A stretch of DNA of 64,000 nt from Symbiodinium natans (GCA_905221605.1 CAJNDS010002106.1:479501-543500); one strand, 5' to 3'. Numbered from the stretch's first letter, positions 47,001 to 58,113 are shown. Program-made: numbers and translations. The notes: a model not told the origin generated them from the letters alone.

Positions 47001-47105
47001 ATCTCCACGGGCCTCCCAATGCATCTTCCAGCCAGGTGATGGTGTCTTTCCGCACCGGTGGCTGGCCAGGGAGGAGAATCCTACTTCTCTTAGCCCGCAT
47101 GGTTT
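47001..47105 (-). CDS. Coding-like exon interrupted by an introner
   Basis: Minus frame MRAKRSRILLPGQPPVRKDT then ITWLEDALGGPW runs into the element at 46890-47000. Splicing from GATCCT to CCCCAAG would restore the target exactly. The ATG could be a start codon or internal. Confidence 0.48.
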
Positions 47106-47277
47106 TAGGGCTTAGGGTTTGCATTCGAGAGTTGCCGGGTCAAGGGTTAAGGGTTAAGGGTTAAGGGTTAAGGGTTTAAGGTTTAGGGTTTAGGGCTACT
47201 TGAGGGACTTCCCTGGCAGCTGAACCAAGCAGAAGAACGGGTTCTAAGGCTAGACCGCCATACAGTGTTACAGTAAC

Positions 47278-47319
<42 letters not shown>

Positions 47320-47412
47320 TGTGTGTGTGTGTGTGTCTCTGCATAACCGAAATCTCATGACGCCACGATGATTGCTTCGGAGACCTAAGCTAACAGGGGG
47401 TCTTTCCGAGTC

Positions 47413-47530
47413 TACCAATAGTCTCCATTGTAGTTCCTGTTTTTTGGTTAACCACATCCTCCATTTTGGGATCCTACCCTTTAAGCTGGTTAACCAAAAA
47501 ACGGAACTCTAACGGAGACTGTCGGTAGGA
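47413..47530. repeat. Inverted repeat with about 43-bp arms
   Basis: CTACCAATAGTCTCCATTG ... TTTTTTGGTTAACCA is repeated in inverse after a 31-bp loop with roughly 80 percent identity. Confidence 0.65.
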
Positions 47531-47928
47531 TTGGATTCTTCTCATACAGATTCTCGTCCTCGGCGGGCCCCGCTTGGTGTCGCGATAGGGTGCGAACGCC
47601 CATGCGTGACGACAAGCGTAGACATGCCCGATCATTCAGGACACTTAAGGACATTCCTGTGAGTGTGTATAGAGTTTTTTTCCAGGTAACCAACCCTAAA
47701 CCCTAAACCCTAAACCCTAAACCCTAAACCCTAAACCCTTTTGAACCCGGGACTGAAGCCGGAAAGATGGAAGCCCTAAACCCAAAACCCTTTGAAGGAG
47801 AGAAGTCTGGGTTCAAAACCCGAAACCCTAACTAACCCTAAACCCTAAACCCTAAACCCTAAACCCTAAACCCTAAACCCTAAACCCTAAACCCTAAGCC
47901 CTAAGCCCTGAGCATATCGGGGGCCCTG

Positions 47929-48013
47929 TCAATTTCCGGCCTCGCTCTTCGCCCTCCGAACGGCTGGTGCCTTCGGTGAGACCTGGGCAGCAAGGGTGCG
48001 AAGAACCTTATGG
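47929..48013 (-). CDS. Probable last exon
   Basis: Minus frame VLRTLAAQVSPKAPAVRRAK then SEAGN and TGA (47931-47929). Acceptor CTCCATAAG. Family unknown. Confidence 0.48.
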
Positions 48014-48917
48014 AGCCCAATATTGGGTTTAGGGTTTAGGGTTTAGGGTCTAGGGTCTAGGGTTGAGGGTATTTCTTGAGGAATATCGGGTTGCACGGTT
48101 GAGGGTTTAGGGTAATCCGATAGTTGGGCGTCATATATACCCTATGCCATGATAATCCCGAGGTAAGGTACATGGACCATTTGAGGCTTTCCGAAAATAG
48201 GGGTACCCTTTTTGGGGTCCCCTTAAGGGGATTCTATTCTATTTGGGGCATAATAGGGGGTACCCCTAATATCGCAAACCCCCATTCAGTCCCCAAGGTC
48301 GTCATGGCTTAGTGCAAACAAGCTCAATGATTCCACTCTGCCTCAAAGGATGCAGGTCTTGTGAGAGGAAATTACGCAAACTTGTTTGCGTGATCCCTCA
48401 CTTACGCAAGAAGGCTGTCTTTAGCTAGCCCGAACCGCCCTAACCCCTAAATGCTAAAACCCGAAACCTAAACCAGTTCGGGGCCGCCAGGAAAGGGCTT
48501 GAGAAGCCGGATTTTACAGGGGAGGCAGGCTGGGGAGATCAAGAGGAGAAACATAACAACAGGTTTTAAACAAATATCAGTCGGCTTATGCCAAATAAAC
48601 CAACAGCACCACTCTCCCAGTATTCAGGCCAAGCCCACGCCCACGTCTACCCCTCCCTCCCCCCCCCCCCCTCCCCCTCCTCACCCCATCTCTTATTCCT
48701 CTCAGAAAGCATGACTGGCATGACTGCTGCCGTTCTTCAACCCCCCAAATCCCTGCTTGCCCACATCACACATAGCTGGGCGCAACCTCAAGCAGGTCCC
48801 TGCCTTACCCTAAACCCTAGTAATTGATCTAAAACCCTATAACCCTAAACCAATTGGCAACTCTCTAAAATAGGGTTTCCTTCTGGGTCCCCTCTTATGA
48901 AAAGGACACCCCCCCCC

Positions 48918-48963
<46 letters not shown>

Positions 48964-49465
48964 ACTACCCTCATAACCTAGTTTAAAGCCATGGGGGGTA
49001 ACTGAGAGCCTCTGAACTCTGAACCCTAAACCCTAAATCCGAAACCTCAAACCCTATACCTCAAATTCTAAACCCTGAGCCCTTTGCAACAGGCTTGCCA
49101 CTAAACCCTAAAGCCTGAACCAGAAGAACCCTAAACCCTAACCGTAGCACCCAAAGTAGCCTCGACTCGCCGAATCCTCTCTTCTTCGGCTTCGCGGTTT
49201 CTCTTGCCTCGACAAAATGGGTACTTCTTGAGACTCGGAGGGATTAGGGCATAGGATTCCCTTGTTGGTCCCATATGCAGTACGGCCACCCTTACAATAC
49301 GGACCCCTCCCCAAAAAAGAACACCCGAACTTGGAGAACTGTGTTGCCATACGTCACGCGGACTGCAGGCAGGCCCTCCTCCAATTATTTTGAGCTACGC
49401 AGTTTGACAAGTACCGCGTGCTTCGCGTGCTTAGCCTCCAATTCCCCAAGCAGCACTCCGGTTCA

Positions 49466-49690
49466 CCCTAAACCCTAAACCCTAAACCCTAAACCCTAAA
49501 CCCTAAACCCTAAACCCTAAACCCTAAACCCTAAACCCTAAACCCTAAACCCTAAACCCTAAACCCTAAACCCTGAACCCTGAACCCTGAACCCTGAACC
49601 CTGAACCCTGAACCCTGAACCCTGAACCCTGAACCCTAGACTAAACCCTAAACCCTAAACCCTTGACCCTAAACCCTAAACCCTACCCCC
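49466..49690. repeat. CCCTAAA array with CCCTGAA block
   Basis: About 15 canonical units, nine CCCTGAA units, then canonical units again. Confidence 0.95.
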
Positions 49691-50089
49691 CCCCCCCTCC
49701 ATCCACCAAAGGCCTTGCTCCATGGCCTGCATGAGGGGTAGGCAAATCACCGGGATCCTCGGAACGAGCCCCCAGAGCTCAGGATTTCAGAATCCCCAAA
49801 CTCTAAGGGTTTAGGGTTTAGGGTTTCGGGTTTAGGGGTTCGGGGTTAGGGTTAGGGGGTTTAGGGTTTAGGGCTTCGGGGTATGGGGTTTAGGGTTCCG
49901 AGTCCCCAAATAGGATTTAAGGGGTTTGGGGAGCTTCCCATGAAACTGCTTACCCCCCAGGCCCCCGCGCTACGAGAATCCGTTGGTCGGATTGAGGGCG
50001 TTGGGCTACAGGACGGCTACGCTGGACAACGGCCCGCCCCTTTTGGTGTTCATTTCGTCCCCAGGGTTCGGCTGGGTTCATTGCCCTCT

Positions 50090-50675
50090 AAAACCCTCAA
50101 CCTCAACCCTAAAACTCCTAAAAGCCCTACACCCTATGTACACCCTACAAACGCTTAAAAACCCTACAACCCCCCACAAAAAACTCGAAAACCCAACCCG
50201 AGAAGGCCTCCATCCGCCTAAACTCAAGGACTTTCAATACTTAGGGCACCATGGACCCTGAGAAGCCAAGACCTCATGGTGACAGAACCCTATAAACCCT
50301 ACAAACCCTACAAACCCCATGACAAACCCATGACAAACCCATGACAAATTGAAACTCATAAACCCTGCAACCCCATTAAACAAAAAGTGTGCAAAAGCCC
50401 TTAAAACCTTGCAACAACTCGACAAAAACCCTATATAAACCCTATAACTGCCTATAAACCCTTTCTGCCTTGTTTTCCTCTTCAGAGCAGAAGCCCTAAA
50501 AAAGAAGTATAAACAACTAAAAACAACCATCAACCCGTTCTGCCTTCTTTCCTCTTCAGAGCCTTCTGCCCTATTAAACAAAAAAACGGGGGACCCGTAA
50601 AAAATGCCCCGGACTCTTAAAAAAAGCTATGAGCAACTATAAACCCCTGCTGCCTCTTTTTCCTCTTCAGAGCGC
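50090..50675. repeat. Degenerate repeats with three splice-acceptor-like copies
   Basis: CTGCCTT-TTTTCCTCTTCAGAGC occurs at about 50465, 50540 and 50648, each after an AACCC/ACAAAC stretch; CAAACCCATGA units precede them. The copies may be duplicated intron ends. Confidence 0.5.
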
Positions 50676-50733
50676 CGCTCCTAGAGAAACCCTAAACCCT
50701 AAACCCTAAACCCTAAACCCTAAACCCTAAATC

Positions 50734-50835
50734 CTAGAGCTCACTTCGCCTCGCCCTCGTCGTCTGCTTGCGAAGGCCTTGGGGGAGCAGGTTGTGGTGG
50801 GAGGCGGCGAAGGAGATGCGAAAAAGCTGAGGGCC
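50734..50835 (-). CDS. Probable last exon
   Basis: Acceptor CGGCCCTCAG then LFRISFAASHHNLLPQGLRK, QTTRARRSEL and TAG (50736-50734). GC3 is above 80 percent in this frame, clearly better than the two alternatives. Confidence 0.5.
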   Translation of the reverse strand, partial: GPQLFRISFAASHHNLLPQGLRKQTTRARRSEL

Positions 50836-51509
50836 GGTAGGGTTTAGGGTTTAGGGTTTAGGGTTTAGGGTTTAGGGTTTAGGGTTTAGGGTTTAGGGTT
50901 TAGGGTTTAGGTTTAGGGTTCAGGGTTTAGGGTTCAGGGTTTAGGGGTTACCCAAAGGCTCCCATGTAGTACTTTTTGGGGTAGCATAGAACCTCCGATG
51001 GCTCACCCAAGAAGGAAGTACATTGGAGCCTTCAGGTAGGGTTTAGGGTTGTGCGCCCTTTGCCGTGCCAGCTTAAATCAGCCCTTTGGGGAGGTTGGGA
51101 ACGTCAAACCCTAAACCCTAAAACCTAAACCCTAAACCCTATAAGGGACGTGGAGCTAAGGGTTCATATAGAGGGCGCGAAGGAGGCTTAAAAAGCTGCA
51201 ACGCTCAACATCACTAGAAGCCTGCCTCAAGAACCCAAAACATGCCTCTTTGTGGGCTCAATGGGCTCTTATTCTGGACCCCCTTATCGGACACTTAGGG
51301 AACCTACAAAACAGCAGGTCTTGGGCTCTTATAAGGCAAAGTTTAGGGTCAAGGGATGCTTAGGGTTTAGGGTTTAGGGTTTAGGGTTTAGGGTTTAGGG
51401 TTTAGGGTTTAGGGTTTATGGTTTAGGGCGCAGGGTTCACAATCAGGTGGAGGGTTGAGGGTTCGCGGAAACATCCCTTCAAGCCATAACGCCAAATTAA
51501 GGCCTCTTG

Positions 51510-51608
51510 TTGGGATGTTCCCCCTTATACTTACAGTCTTTAAGAGGGTGTACAATAGAGGGTACTGGAATCCCTTTACGGACTGTTCGTACAAAGGGGG
51601 AATCCCAA
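51510..51608 (+). mobile_element. MITE family A
   Basis: TTGGGATGTTCCCCCTTATA at left; right end AAAGGGGGAATCCCAA lacks the ACA triplet. Confidence 0.7.
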
Positions 51609-51723
51609 ACCTCTTCAATTACGTTTGGCGCCCACTGGTGCCTGCCACAAGCGAAACCATAAGTTTGAATGCTCAGACGCAAGCCCCAGTTCCCGACCCC
51701 GTCTCCCCCTAAACCTGAAATCC

Positions 51724-51834
51724 TAAACCCTAAACCCTAAACCCTAAACCCTAAACCCTAAACCCTAAACCCTAAACCCTAAACCCTAAACCCTAAACCC
51801 TAAACCCTAAACCCTAAACCCTAAACCCTAAACC
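51724..51834. repeat. (CCCTAAA)n array, about 16 units
   Basis: Perfect heptamers. Confidence 0.95.
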
Positions 51835-51943
51835 TAGACTGCAACACGGCATGAGCCCGGCGGCGCGATTGGAGCGGCTGCGGATGCTGGAGTGCAGCGC
51901 GATGCCGCTCTGCAGTGTAGTACCTGAGTATGTTGAAATGACA

Positions 51944-52035
51944 GATTAGGGTTTAGGGTTTAGGGTTTAGGGTTTAGGGTTTAGGGTTTAGGGTTTAGGG
52001 CTTAGGGTTTAGGGTTTAGGGTTTAGGGTTTAGGA
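51944..52035. repeat. (TTTAGGG)n array flanked by a duplicated segment
   Basis: The sequence TGTAGTACCTGAGT...TTGAAATG occurs just before (51917) and just after (52037) the array. Confidence 0.9.
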
Positions 52036-52510
52036 TGTAGTACCTGAGTGAGGAATTTGAAATGCCGGATCAGGGGATCAGAGGTATAGGGCTTAAAGGT
52101 TTTGGGTTTAGGGTTAACATTTCGCACGAGTCCCGCGGGATTTACTGTTCCGATATCACTTAAGCCGCCCCACACGCAACCCCTATGACCCTGACCCCAG
52201 GAAATGCGAAGCTGTGCTACTGCCCTCAGTGCCCCAAACCTGATGAAACCCCATACAAGTAGCCCAAAAAGCCCCACAGACGCCCTAAAGCTAAAAACCC
52301 TCTACACCCTAAACCCTAAACCCTAAACCCTAAAACCTAAACCCTACACCCTTGAAACCCTAAGAACTCTATCGGCGCGATCAATCGCCCTCCAAATCCT
52401 GCAAACCCGAAACTCCCTACCATCGACCCTATAGACTCTAACCCCGAACACCAAACCCTCCCTGTCATGATGGGCTTAGGGTTTAGGGTTTAGGGTTTAG
52501 GGTTTAGGGT

Positions 52511-52610
52511 TCAGCGGTTGTTCGCTGGCCTGAGGCTCGTCAGGCTTGGCAGATACCGGTCGAAGACATCGGCGTCGTCGGCAATCTCCCCGGTGCTGTG
52601 CAGGTTAGCT
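52511..52610 (-). CDS. Probable last exon
   Basis: Minus frame LANLHSTGEIADDADVFDRY then LPSLTSLRPANNR and TGA (52513-52511), flanked by heptamer arrays. Family unknown. Confidence 0.5.
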
Positions 52611-53148
52611 AGACTCAGGGTCGGTTTTGGGTTTAGGGTTTAGGGTTTAGGGTTTGGGTCATCTTCATTCAAAAAAGTCATCATCTTATGCGCCCGGCGG
52701 ACACATCGTTTACGCGCCTATGTTTTCCTTCTTTCTTTACTGGGTCTTGTACCTATACGATGATGTGTACAGTGAAAACCCATAACGACCCTATAATATG
52801 CATGAATTTCACTGGGAGGTTCTTTAGAGAGTCTTTATTAAGCGTGTTTAACCTGGGAATAGAGGGGGGACCCTGTCCATACCGAAAACCCCAAAAAAAG
52901 TGAACAAGGGCCTACCCTGGGTCATAGGGATTAGGATGATTAGGGGTTGAAGGGCTTAAGGATTTTAAGTGCTGGTTTAGGGGTCTGGGGGGTTCGGGGT
53001 TTAGGGTTTAGGGTTTAGGGTTTAGGGTTCGGGGTTTGGGGTTTAGCTTAGGATTTGGGGCTTAGGGTTTGGGGTGGCGACGCGACCCGAAGGTCTCGGG
53101 CACTTATAAGTGAGGGTGAACATCCGGAAAAGACCTTGAGCCGTACCC

Positions 53149-53243
53149 CTAAACCCTAAACCCTAAACCCTAAACCCTAAACCCTAAACCCTAAACCCTA
53201 AACCCTAAACCCTAAACCCTAAACCCTAATCCCTAAACCCTAC
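53149..53243. repeat. (CCCTAAA)n array, 13 units
   Basis: Last large array before the AT-rich island. Confidence 0.95.
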
Positions 53244-53250
53244 AAGTTCC

Positions 53251-53362
53251 AAGACCCAAGAGTAACCTGGGAACAGAAAATGGGTTCCTTTGTTGATTTA
53301 AAGGGGCTTCTTGAGGGAACCCAAACCCTAAAAATGGGAATGAGGGCTTACTCTGGGTCCTA
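53251..53362 (+). mobile_element. MITE family C
   Basis: AAGACCCAAGAGTAACCTGG ... GGCTTACTCTGGGTCCTA. Confidence 0.7.
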
Positions 53363-53799
53363 ATAACCCAAAACCCAAAAGAAGGGCCTATTTTCGAGGC
53401 GCTTGAACTGTAAAATTCGGTCTACTCTAGATCCCCGGTTCTCTAAGGACTCTTTTGCGGTGAAGGCCCAGGAAGGGCTAGAAAAAGCCATCGAATATGT
53501 GGGAAAATGATGGCCTCGGAGTAAATGAGTTCAGGGACGCACACTGAACTACACACGCACATGTAAATAGTAGTCCGAATCTGAGATATGTATATAGATG
53601 CATATGCACATATATATATATATATGCTCACGCCCCCCCCCCCCCCATGATCCACGTTTCTGCTTCGAAACAGATGGATCTTGGGAGGAGAGGGGGCTAT
53701 GAGCTAGCGACAAAAACACCGACAGGGCCGATAAAAACCTATATCATTTCAAGTCAAGCAGGTCATTTACATCAACAAGGTAGAAAAATACCCGAAAAA

Positions 53800-54130
53800 A
53801 TCATGCCTTTTTAGAAAACTCGAGCCGGCTCGAATTTTCCAAAAAAAACTGACACAGTAGATTGCCGAAACACGACCAGGCTCGAATTTTCCAAAAAAAA
53901 ACCTTAAATTTCAGGATCTATGGCTCCAGCAGCCCGGTAGATCCTGAAAGTTAGGTTTTTTTTTGGAAAATTCGAGCCTGCTCGAGTTTCTGGGACCTAA
54001 AGCTTCACGAATTTTAGGAAAATTCGAGCCGGCTCGAATTTTCGAAAATTCGAACCTGCTCGAGTTGTGGTGACCTGGTGCCTGGAGATTTTTCGGAAAA
54101 TTCGAGCCGGCTCGAGTTTTCCCGAAATCT
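53800..54130. repeat. Cluster of GAGCCGGCTC-centred palindromes
   Basis: At least five related inverted segments of the form AATTCGAGCCGGCTCGAATT or a near variant (AATTCGAGCCTGCTCGAG) occur in 330 bp, separated by AT-rich spacers that are themselves repeated (AAAAAAAACC, GTGACCTGGTGCCTGG). They border the decayed reading frame and could be its terminal hairpins or an unrelated satellite. Confidence 0.7.
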
Positions 54131-55276
54131 CTTGATATTCTGACTGCGGTAATTGATACAATTAGTAGCATTAGTTACCAATTCTATTTCAATTGGTAAG
54201 TTTCCCATGTTTTTTGACGGCAAATATCTAAATTGTGAGAAGAGGCCACGCAATGGTTTAAATCCAACAATCGTTTTGGTCTTAAACCCTTGACAATTAA
54301 CATAAGAACTACCTTTGTGTCAAAGAAAACTTAAACTATCAATGAGGATATCTGCGGGACTAAAAGTTTCCATGATATATACATAGCATAGATAATTTGA
54401 TTACATATACATACCTTCAACTTGTATTCAATCAAGTAATTCAAAACTATATGAAGTGTCTTACTATTATTCTTCTTCCTACCTTTCACCTGCTTAACTG
54501 CTTCATCTACTTAATTATTCTCAACTAACTTTCTTATCTCTTCGTAAGCATGTTGTTTAAGTTGCTTCTCTATCTTCGATGTCTCTAGTTGTTCGTATGT
54601 TGTTGCTTTCTTATGAAATGATTATGGCATCAAACTGTTGTTAAAAACTCTTCTTCGGTTATAGGTAGATGTCCTGCTTTGTTTTTAATATTGCCGATAT
54701 CTTCATAAGGATGTTTTTGTAGAGGGTCTAATGTTGATTTCTTTGATGTTATACTTCCTTTTTCAAACATACTAACGGGGTCTTCTACTTTCCGTATTCA
54801 TATGTTTTGTCCCAGTGTCTTCTGGTCGTTGTCCTGATACATAAGGAGAACCATAGCTACGACTTCTGAATACATTCCCATAATCATTGTTTATTTGTTG
54901 TCCCGATGCTGAACCTAAACTGTGACTTACAATACCAGAAATTCCAGTTTCTTCTTTTCTTTAACCGTCTATTTCAATAAAACCATCTTGAATGAACTTC
55001 TCTACATCTTTATAACACTGAGTCAGTTGCGTCTTATATAAAGGAAGGTTTCAATCACCATAAACATCTCTACAGCTTTTAGTCCCAGCAATGTATAAAA
55101 TAGAACCATGTTTGATATGTCCCGTCAGGATTCTCATACGCTAATTTAAGTCCTTGCGTGTCCGTTAAGAATGTCTCTGTCTTTGCGAATTCGTCTCTAA
55201 CTTCATTATGTTGTCTGCTTCTTGTGTTAGGTGCTTTATTTGAAACCCCTTCATCTCTTCTTTTATGTTCATGCAT
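54014..55276 (-). pseudogene. Decayed lipase-like plus capsid-like coding relic
   Basis: AT-rich minus-strand reading begins at an ATG (55276) and then switches frame several times with in-frame stops. Early part: class-3-lipase-like features GTKSCRDVYGD (55040-55085), nucleophile elbow SHSLGSA (54908-54928; normally GHSLGG) and SYGSPYVSGQ (54834-54862). Middle: charged, helix-prone KATTYEQLETSKIEKQLKQ. End: LPSKNMGNLPIEIELV (54177-54222), reminiscent of a jelly-roll capsid strand of small DNA viruses. Order and composition suggest an old virus-like or virus-derived insertion. The lipase assignment is moderate, the capsid one weak. Breaks may be decay or assembly indels. Confidence 0.45.
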
Positions 55277-55474
55277 TATACAATGGTTTATAAGGTAATA
55301 TTTATCTAATCAATGAATATTGTTGAAGTTCAAGAAGGTGTATATTGGAAGCTACTATAGAGTGAATAACAGAGATTAGCAAACCACACAAAACCAAATC
55401 CAGAAACGGATTCTGTTTGTAGATTTCTGTTGTTTAAAAGTGTAGATAATCAATAGCAAGTTGTAGCTTCAGAC

Positions 55475-55620
55475 ATGGCAAGACACGAAAGTATCGTAAA
55501 TACCGGTGTTTTTTCACTTCAATCATATGTGCAAATAAGCACAGGTGCAGAAGGACAAGCAAGAAAAGGATACATATGGATCATGGGGGGGGGGTGTGTG
55601 ACCATATATATATATATATA
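55475..55620 (+). pseudogene. Short plus-strand reading frame facing away from the relic
   Basis: ATG at 55475 starts MARHESIVNTGVFSLQSYVQ then ISTGAEGQARKGYIWIM before running into a G tract and a TA repeat. It diverges from the minus-strand relic across about 200 bp of AT-rich spacer, as two genes of a small element might. Product unknown; truncated. Confidence 0.25.
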
Positions 55621-55978
55621 TATGTATGTACATATTATATGAAAAACACAGACGTTGCCAGTCATCCTGATGATATAACACAATGCTCAATGCTCAATGC
55701 TCACTCAAGAACCGTCACCCTGGCATGAGGGCAAAGGCGTGAGGGTTACCAGTGGGCTACGCGGTACCCCCAGCAAATGCTGGTAGGTCGTCATTGCGTC
55801 CCCTAAATAGCTTCAATGCAAATCACAATAAGATTGTACCCGCGAAAAGCAAACACCACGAAGGGAAAAGTGTAAAAAAAAAAAAAAAACACTGACCAAA
55901 TGCATCTCTCATTAGCAACGGGTTTTTGCAGCTGCAGGAGTTGCTTAAAACACGTAAACCCTGAACCCTTAAAACCCG

Positions 55979-56078
55979 TCGGGGCTCCTGGCCAGTGAGA
56001 AGCTGGACCACTCAGACGGAAACTTCTTGTCGGCTTTCCATGTGGCCATTGGGTGGAGGAAGACGTCCTCAGATTAGA
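55979..56078 (-). CDS. Coding-like exon, gene unknown
   Basis: Acceptor TCTAATCTGAG opens DVFLHPMATWKADKKFPSEW then SSFSLARSPDG, ending at GTTTTAAG. Clean codon bias. Confidence 0.45.
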
Positions 56079-56339
56079 CTTAGGCCCTCATACCAGCATC
56101 TCTACATTCCCCAGACACACTACTCAACCTTAAACCACTGAAACCCAAAACCTTAGGTCACTAACTAAGCGGTTGTGCCACATGTTCGCCATAGCTGGGT
56201 CTGTGTCACTCTGTGTCCAATTCGCCTAAACCCTAAACCCTAACCCTAAACCCTATCCCTAAACCCTGAACCCTGAACCCTGAACCCTAAACCCTAGACC
56301 CTAGACCCTAAACCCTAAACCCTACCTGTTAATCCTGGC

Positions 56340-56575
56340 GGTCAGAAATTTCTGTCCTTATGGCATTTTCTGGTTTTTTGCGTGCAAAAGCGAGGTGTTG
56401 GTGTTCTATTGGGATCGGGGAATACGATCAAAGCGGCTAAATTTTCGGAGTTCAGGGGAACCTTCCCGAGCCCTGTGCAGAGTCTTGTGCACCAAAGAAT
56501 AGGTGACCTGAGCAGAACACAAAAAAGCGTACTCTGAACCCAACGTTTTTTCAACATAATGTTGGTTTTTTTTTT

Positions 56576-56606
<31 letters not shown>

Positions 56607-56880
56607 AGCCCAAAAAAACGTAAACCGTACCGAATCCCTACTTTGTTGGAAAAATGCTGGGAAAATGTTGGGAAAAAAGTGTACCCCAAACCCAACGCAA
56701 ACCCAACAAGAGGACACTTTTTCTGAAAAGGCCACTTTTTCTGCAGAATTGTGTGGGTGTCTGGTTTCCACTTGGAAATAGGTTTCTGACCATCATTAAA
56801 GCGGACGGGTTTTTTGCGCGGCTGGATTTTTCCGGCCTCTTCAAAAGGACAGTTTTTTTATGGAACGGGGGATTGACAGG
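56340..56880. other. Segment without arrays or clear exons
   Basis: Holds a T23-G22 compound homopolymer at about 56562-56606 and TTCTGAAAAG/CTTTTTCTG inverted bits. Open frames exist on both strands but none shows codon bias or splice sites I trust. Confidence 0.4.
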
Positions 56881-57119
56881 TAAACCCTAAACCCTAAACC
56901 CTAACCCTAAACCCTGAACCCTAACCCTAAACCCTGAACCCTAAACCGTATATACCCTAGAGCAAGCACGACGCCACATGAGCGAAGACGGCGGTGAGGC
57001 TGGGAAGGATCAGCTCTTCCAGCCTTTGGCAGCAGGAGAGTTCTCTCTCTCTTCCTCTCTTTCGGGTTTAGGGTTTAGGGTTTTAGGGTTTAGGGTTTCG
57101 GGTTGTGGGTTTAGGGCTC

Positions 57120-57238
57120 TCTCTCGCTCCGCCCTCTTTCCTCTCTCGCGTTGACGCCACAACCTTGAAAATGGGTCTGACTGACATCCTGCCATCCGGA
57201 CCTGCTCGATCGCCAGGCGCAGGCCCGGAACCCTGGAC
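57120..57238 (-). CDS. Coding-like exon, basic
   Basis: Minus frame VPGLRLAIEQVRMAGCQSDP then FSRLWRQRERGKRAERERA. The charged tail partly overlaps a CT/GA-rich tract, so its end is uncertain. Confidence 0.35.
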
Positions 57239-57959
57239 CCCACATGAAACCTACAACCCCCTGAAGCCCTGCAAGGAACCTAGGTTTTAGGCTAAACCCT
57301 AAACCCCCTAAACCCTAAACCCCCCAAACCCTAACCTTAAACCCCCTAAACCCTAAACCCTAAACCCTAAACCCTAAACCCTAAACCCCCCCCCCCCCCC
57401 GCCCATGCGGGCTCAACATGGCAACCAACCCTACCCAAGACCCTACTACCCCCTGAACCCTAAACCCTAAATCCTAAACCCTAAACCCTGAAATCTCAAA
57501 CTTGGAGAAGTCGCAGCCAGCATTTCGCTCTTGTCCCGGACCGGGTTACTTCGGCCTGGGGCAGGGGCCCTAAACCCCCAACCCCTAAAACCCTAAACCC
57601 TAAACCCTAAACCTGGGTTTAGGGTCTGTTTAGTATGGGGGTTTGGGGTTTGGGGTCTGGGGTTTGGGGTTTGGGGATTTGGGGCCATAACCCCTAAAAC
57701 TCTTTTTGCGCAAGATTTGGTGTCTCGGTCGGTCTAGGGGTGTAGAGTTCGTAAATGGGCTTCAGGGTGAATGGAGAACAAGAGCCAGCGCGCGGGCAGT
57801 GCGGCCACAAACAACTCTCCGGTGACTTTTCGGGTCAGGGACTTCGGGATCGGGTGTTGATCCGCAACCCGGTGCTTTTGACAAAACTGCCCTTGACAAC
57901 GAAATTCAAAGGGGGGATTCAAATAAGAACATGCCCACCCTGGTCACCTCCAACATAGT

Positions 57960-58112
57960 AGACTCCTCCTTGAAGGGACCCTCTTGGAAGAGACCCGCCT
58001 GTCCCTCCTAAGAAAGGAGAACCCGCCCTTGAAACAAACCTGTCATATGGCCATGGAGCCCCTAGAGAGAAAAGAAGAAAAAGCGCTCATGGCTGTGCCA
58101 GCCGCAAACATA
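57960..58112 (-). CDS. Candidate 3' exons of the aminopropyltransferase gene
   Basis: After the introner 58114-58209 the minus strand shows MFAAGTAMSAF, a strong acceptor TTCTTTTCTCTCTAG with a micro-exon APWPYDR, and an island QEGPFKEESTMLEVTR ending at a GT donor. Placement in the gene upstream is by position only. Confidence 0.25.
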
Positions 58113-58113
58113 G

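Larger units (their letters stand above)
53700..55700. other. AT-rich island of foreign appearance
   Basis: Base composition drops sharply here relative to the surrounding GC-balanced sequence, and no TTTAGGG/CCCTAAA heptamers occur across about 2 kb, unique in the window. It contains the palindrome cluster, the lipase-like/capsid-like relic and a divergent short frame. Edges: a C tract at 53634 and a TA repeat at 55603. Confidence 0.6.

Noticed and set aside
54014..55276. An alternative genetic code to explain in-frame TAA/TAG in the AT-rich relic
   Set aside because: Frame changes as well as stops are needed, and the neighbouring genes use TAG and TGA as stops, so decay or sequencing indels are simpler.
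55740..55795. Possible tRNA-like fold (GGTTACC...GGTACCCC)
   Set aside because: No complete cloverleaf or anticodon arm; it is part of the TAGCCCAGTAACC inverted-repeat family.
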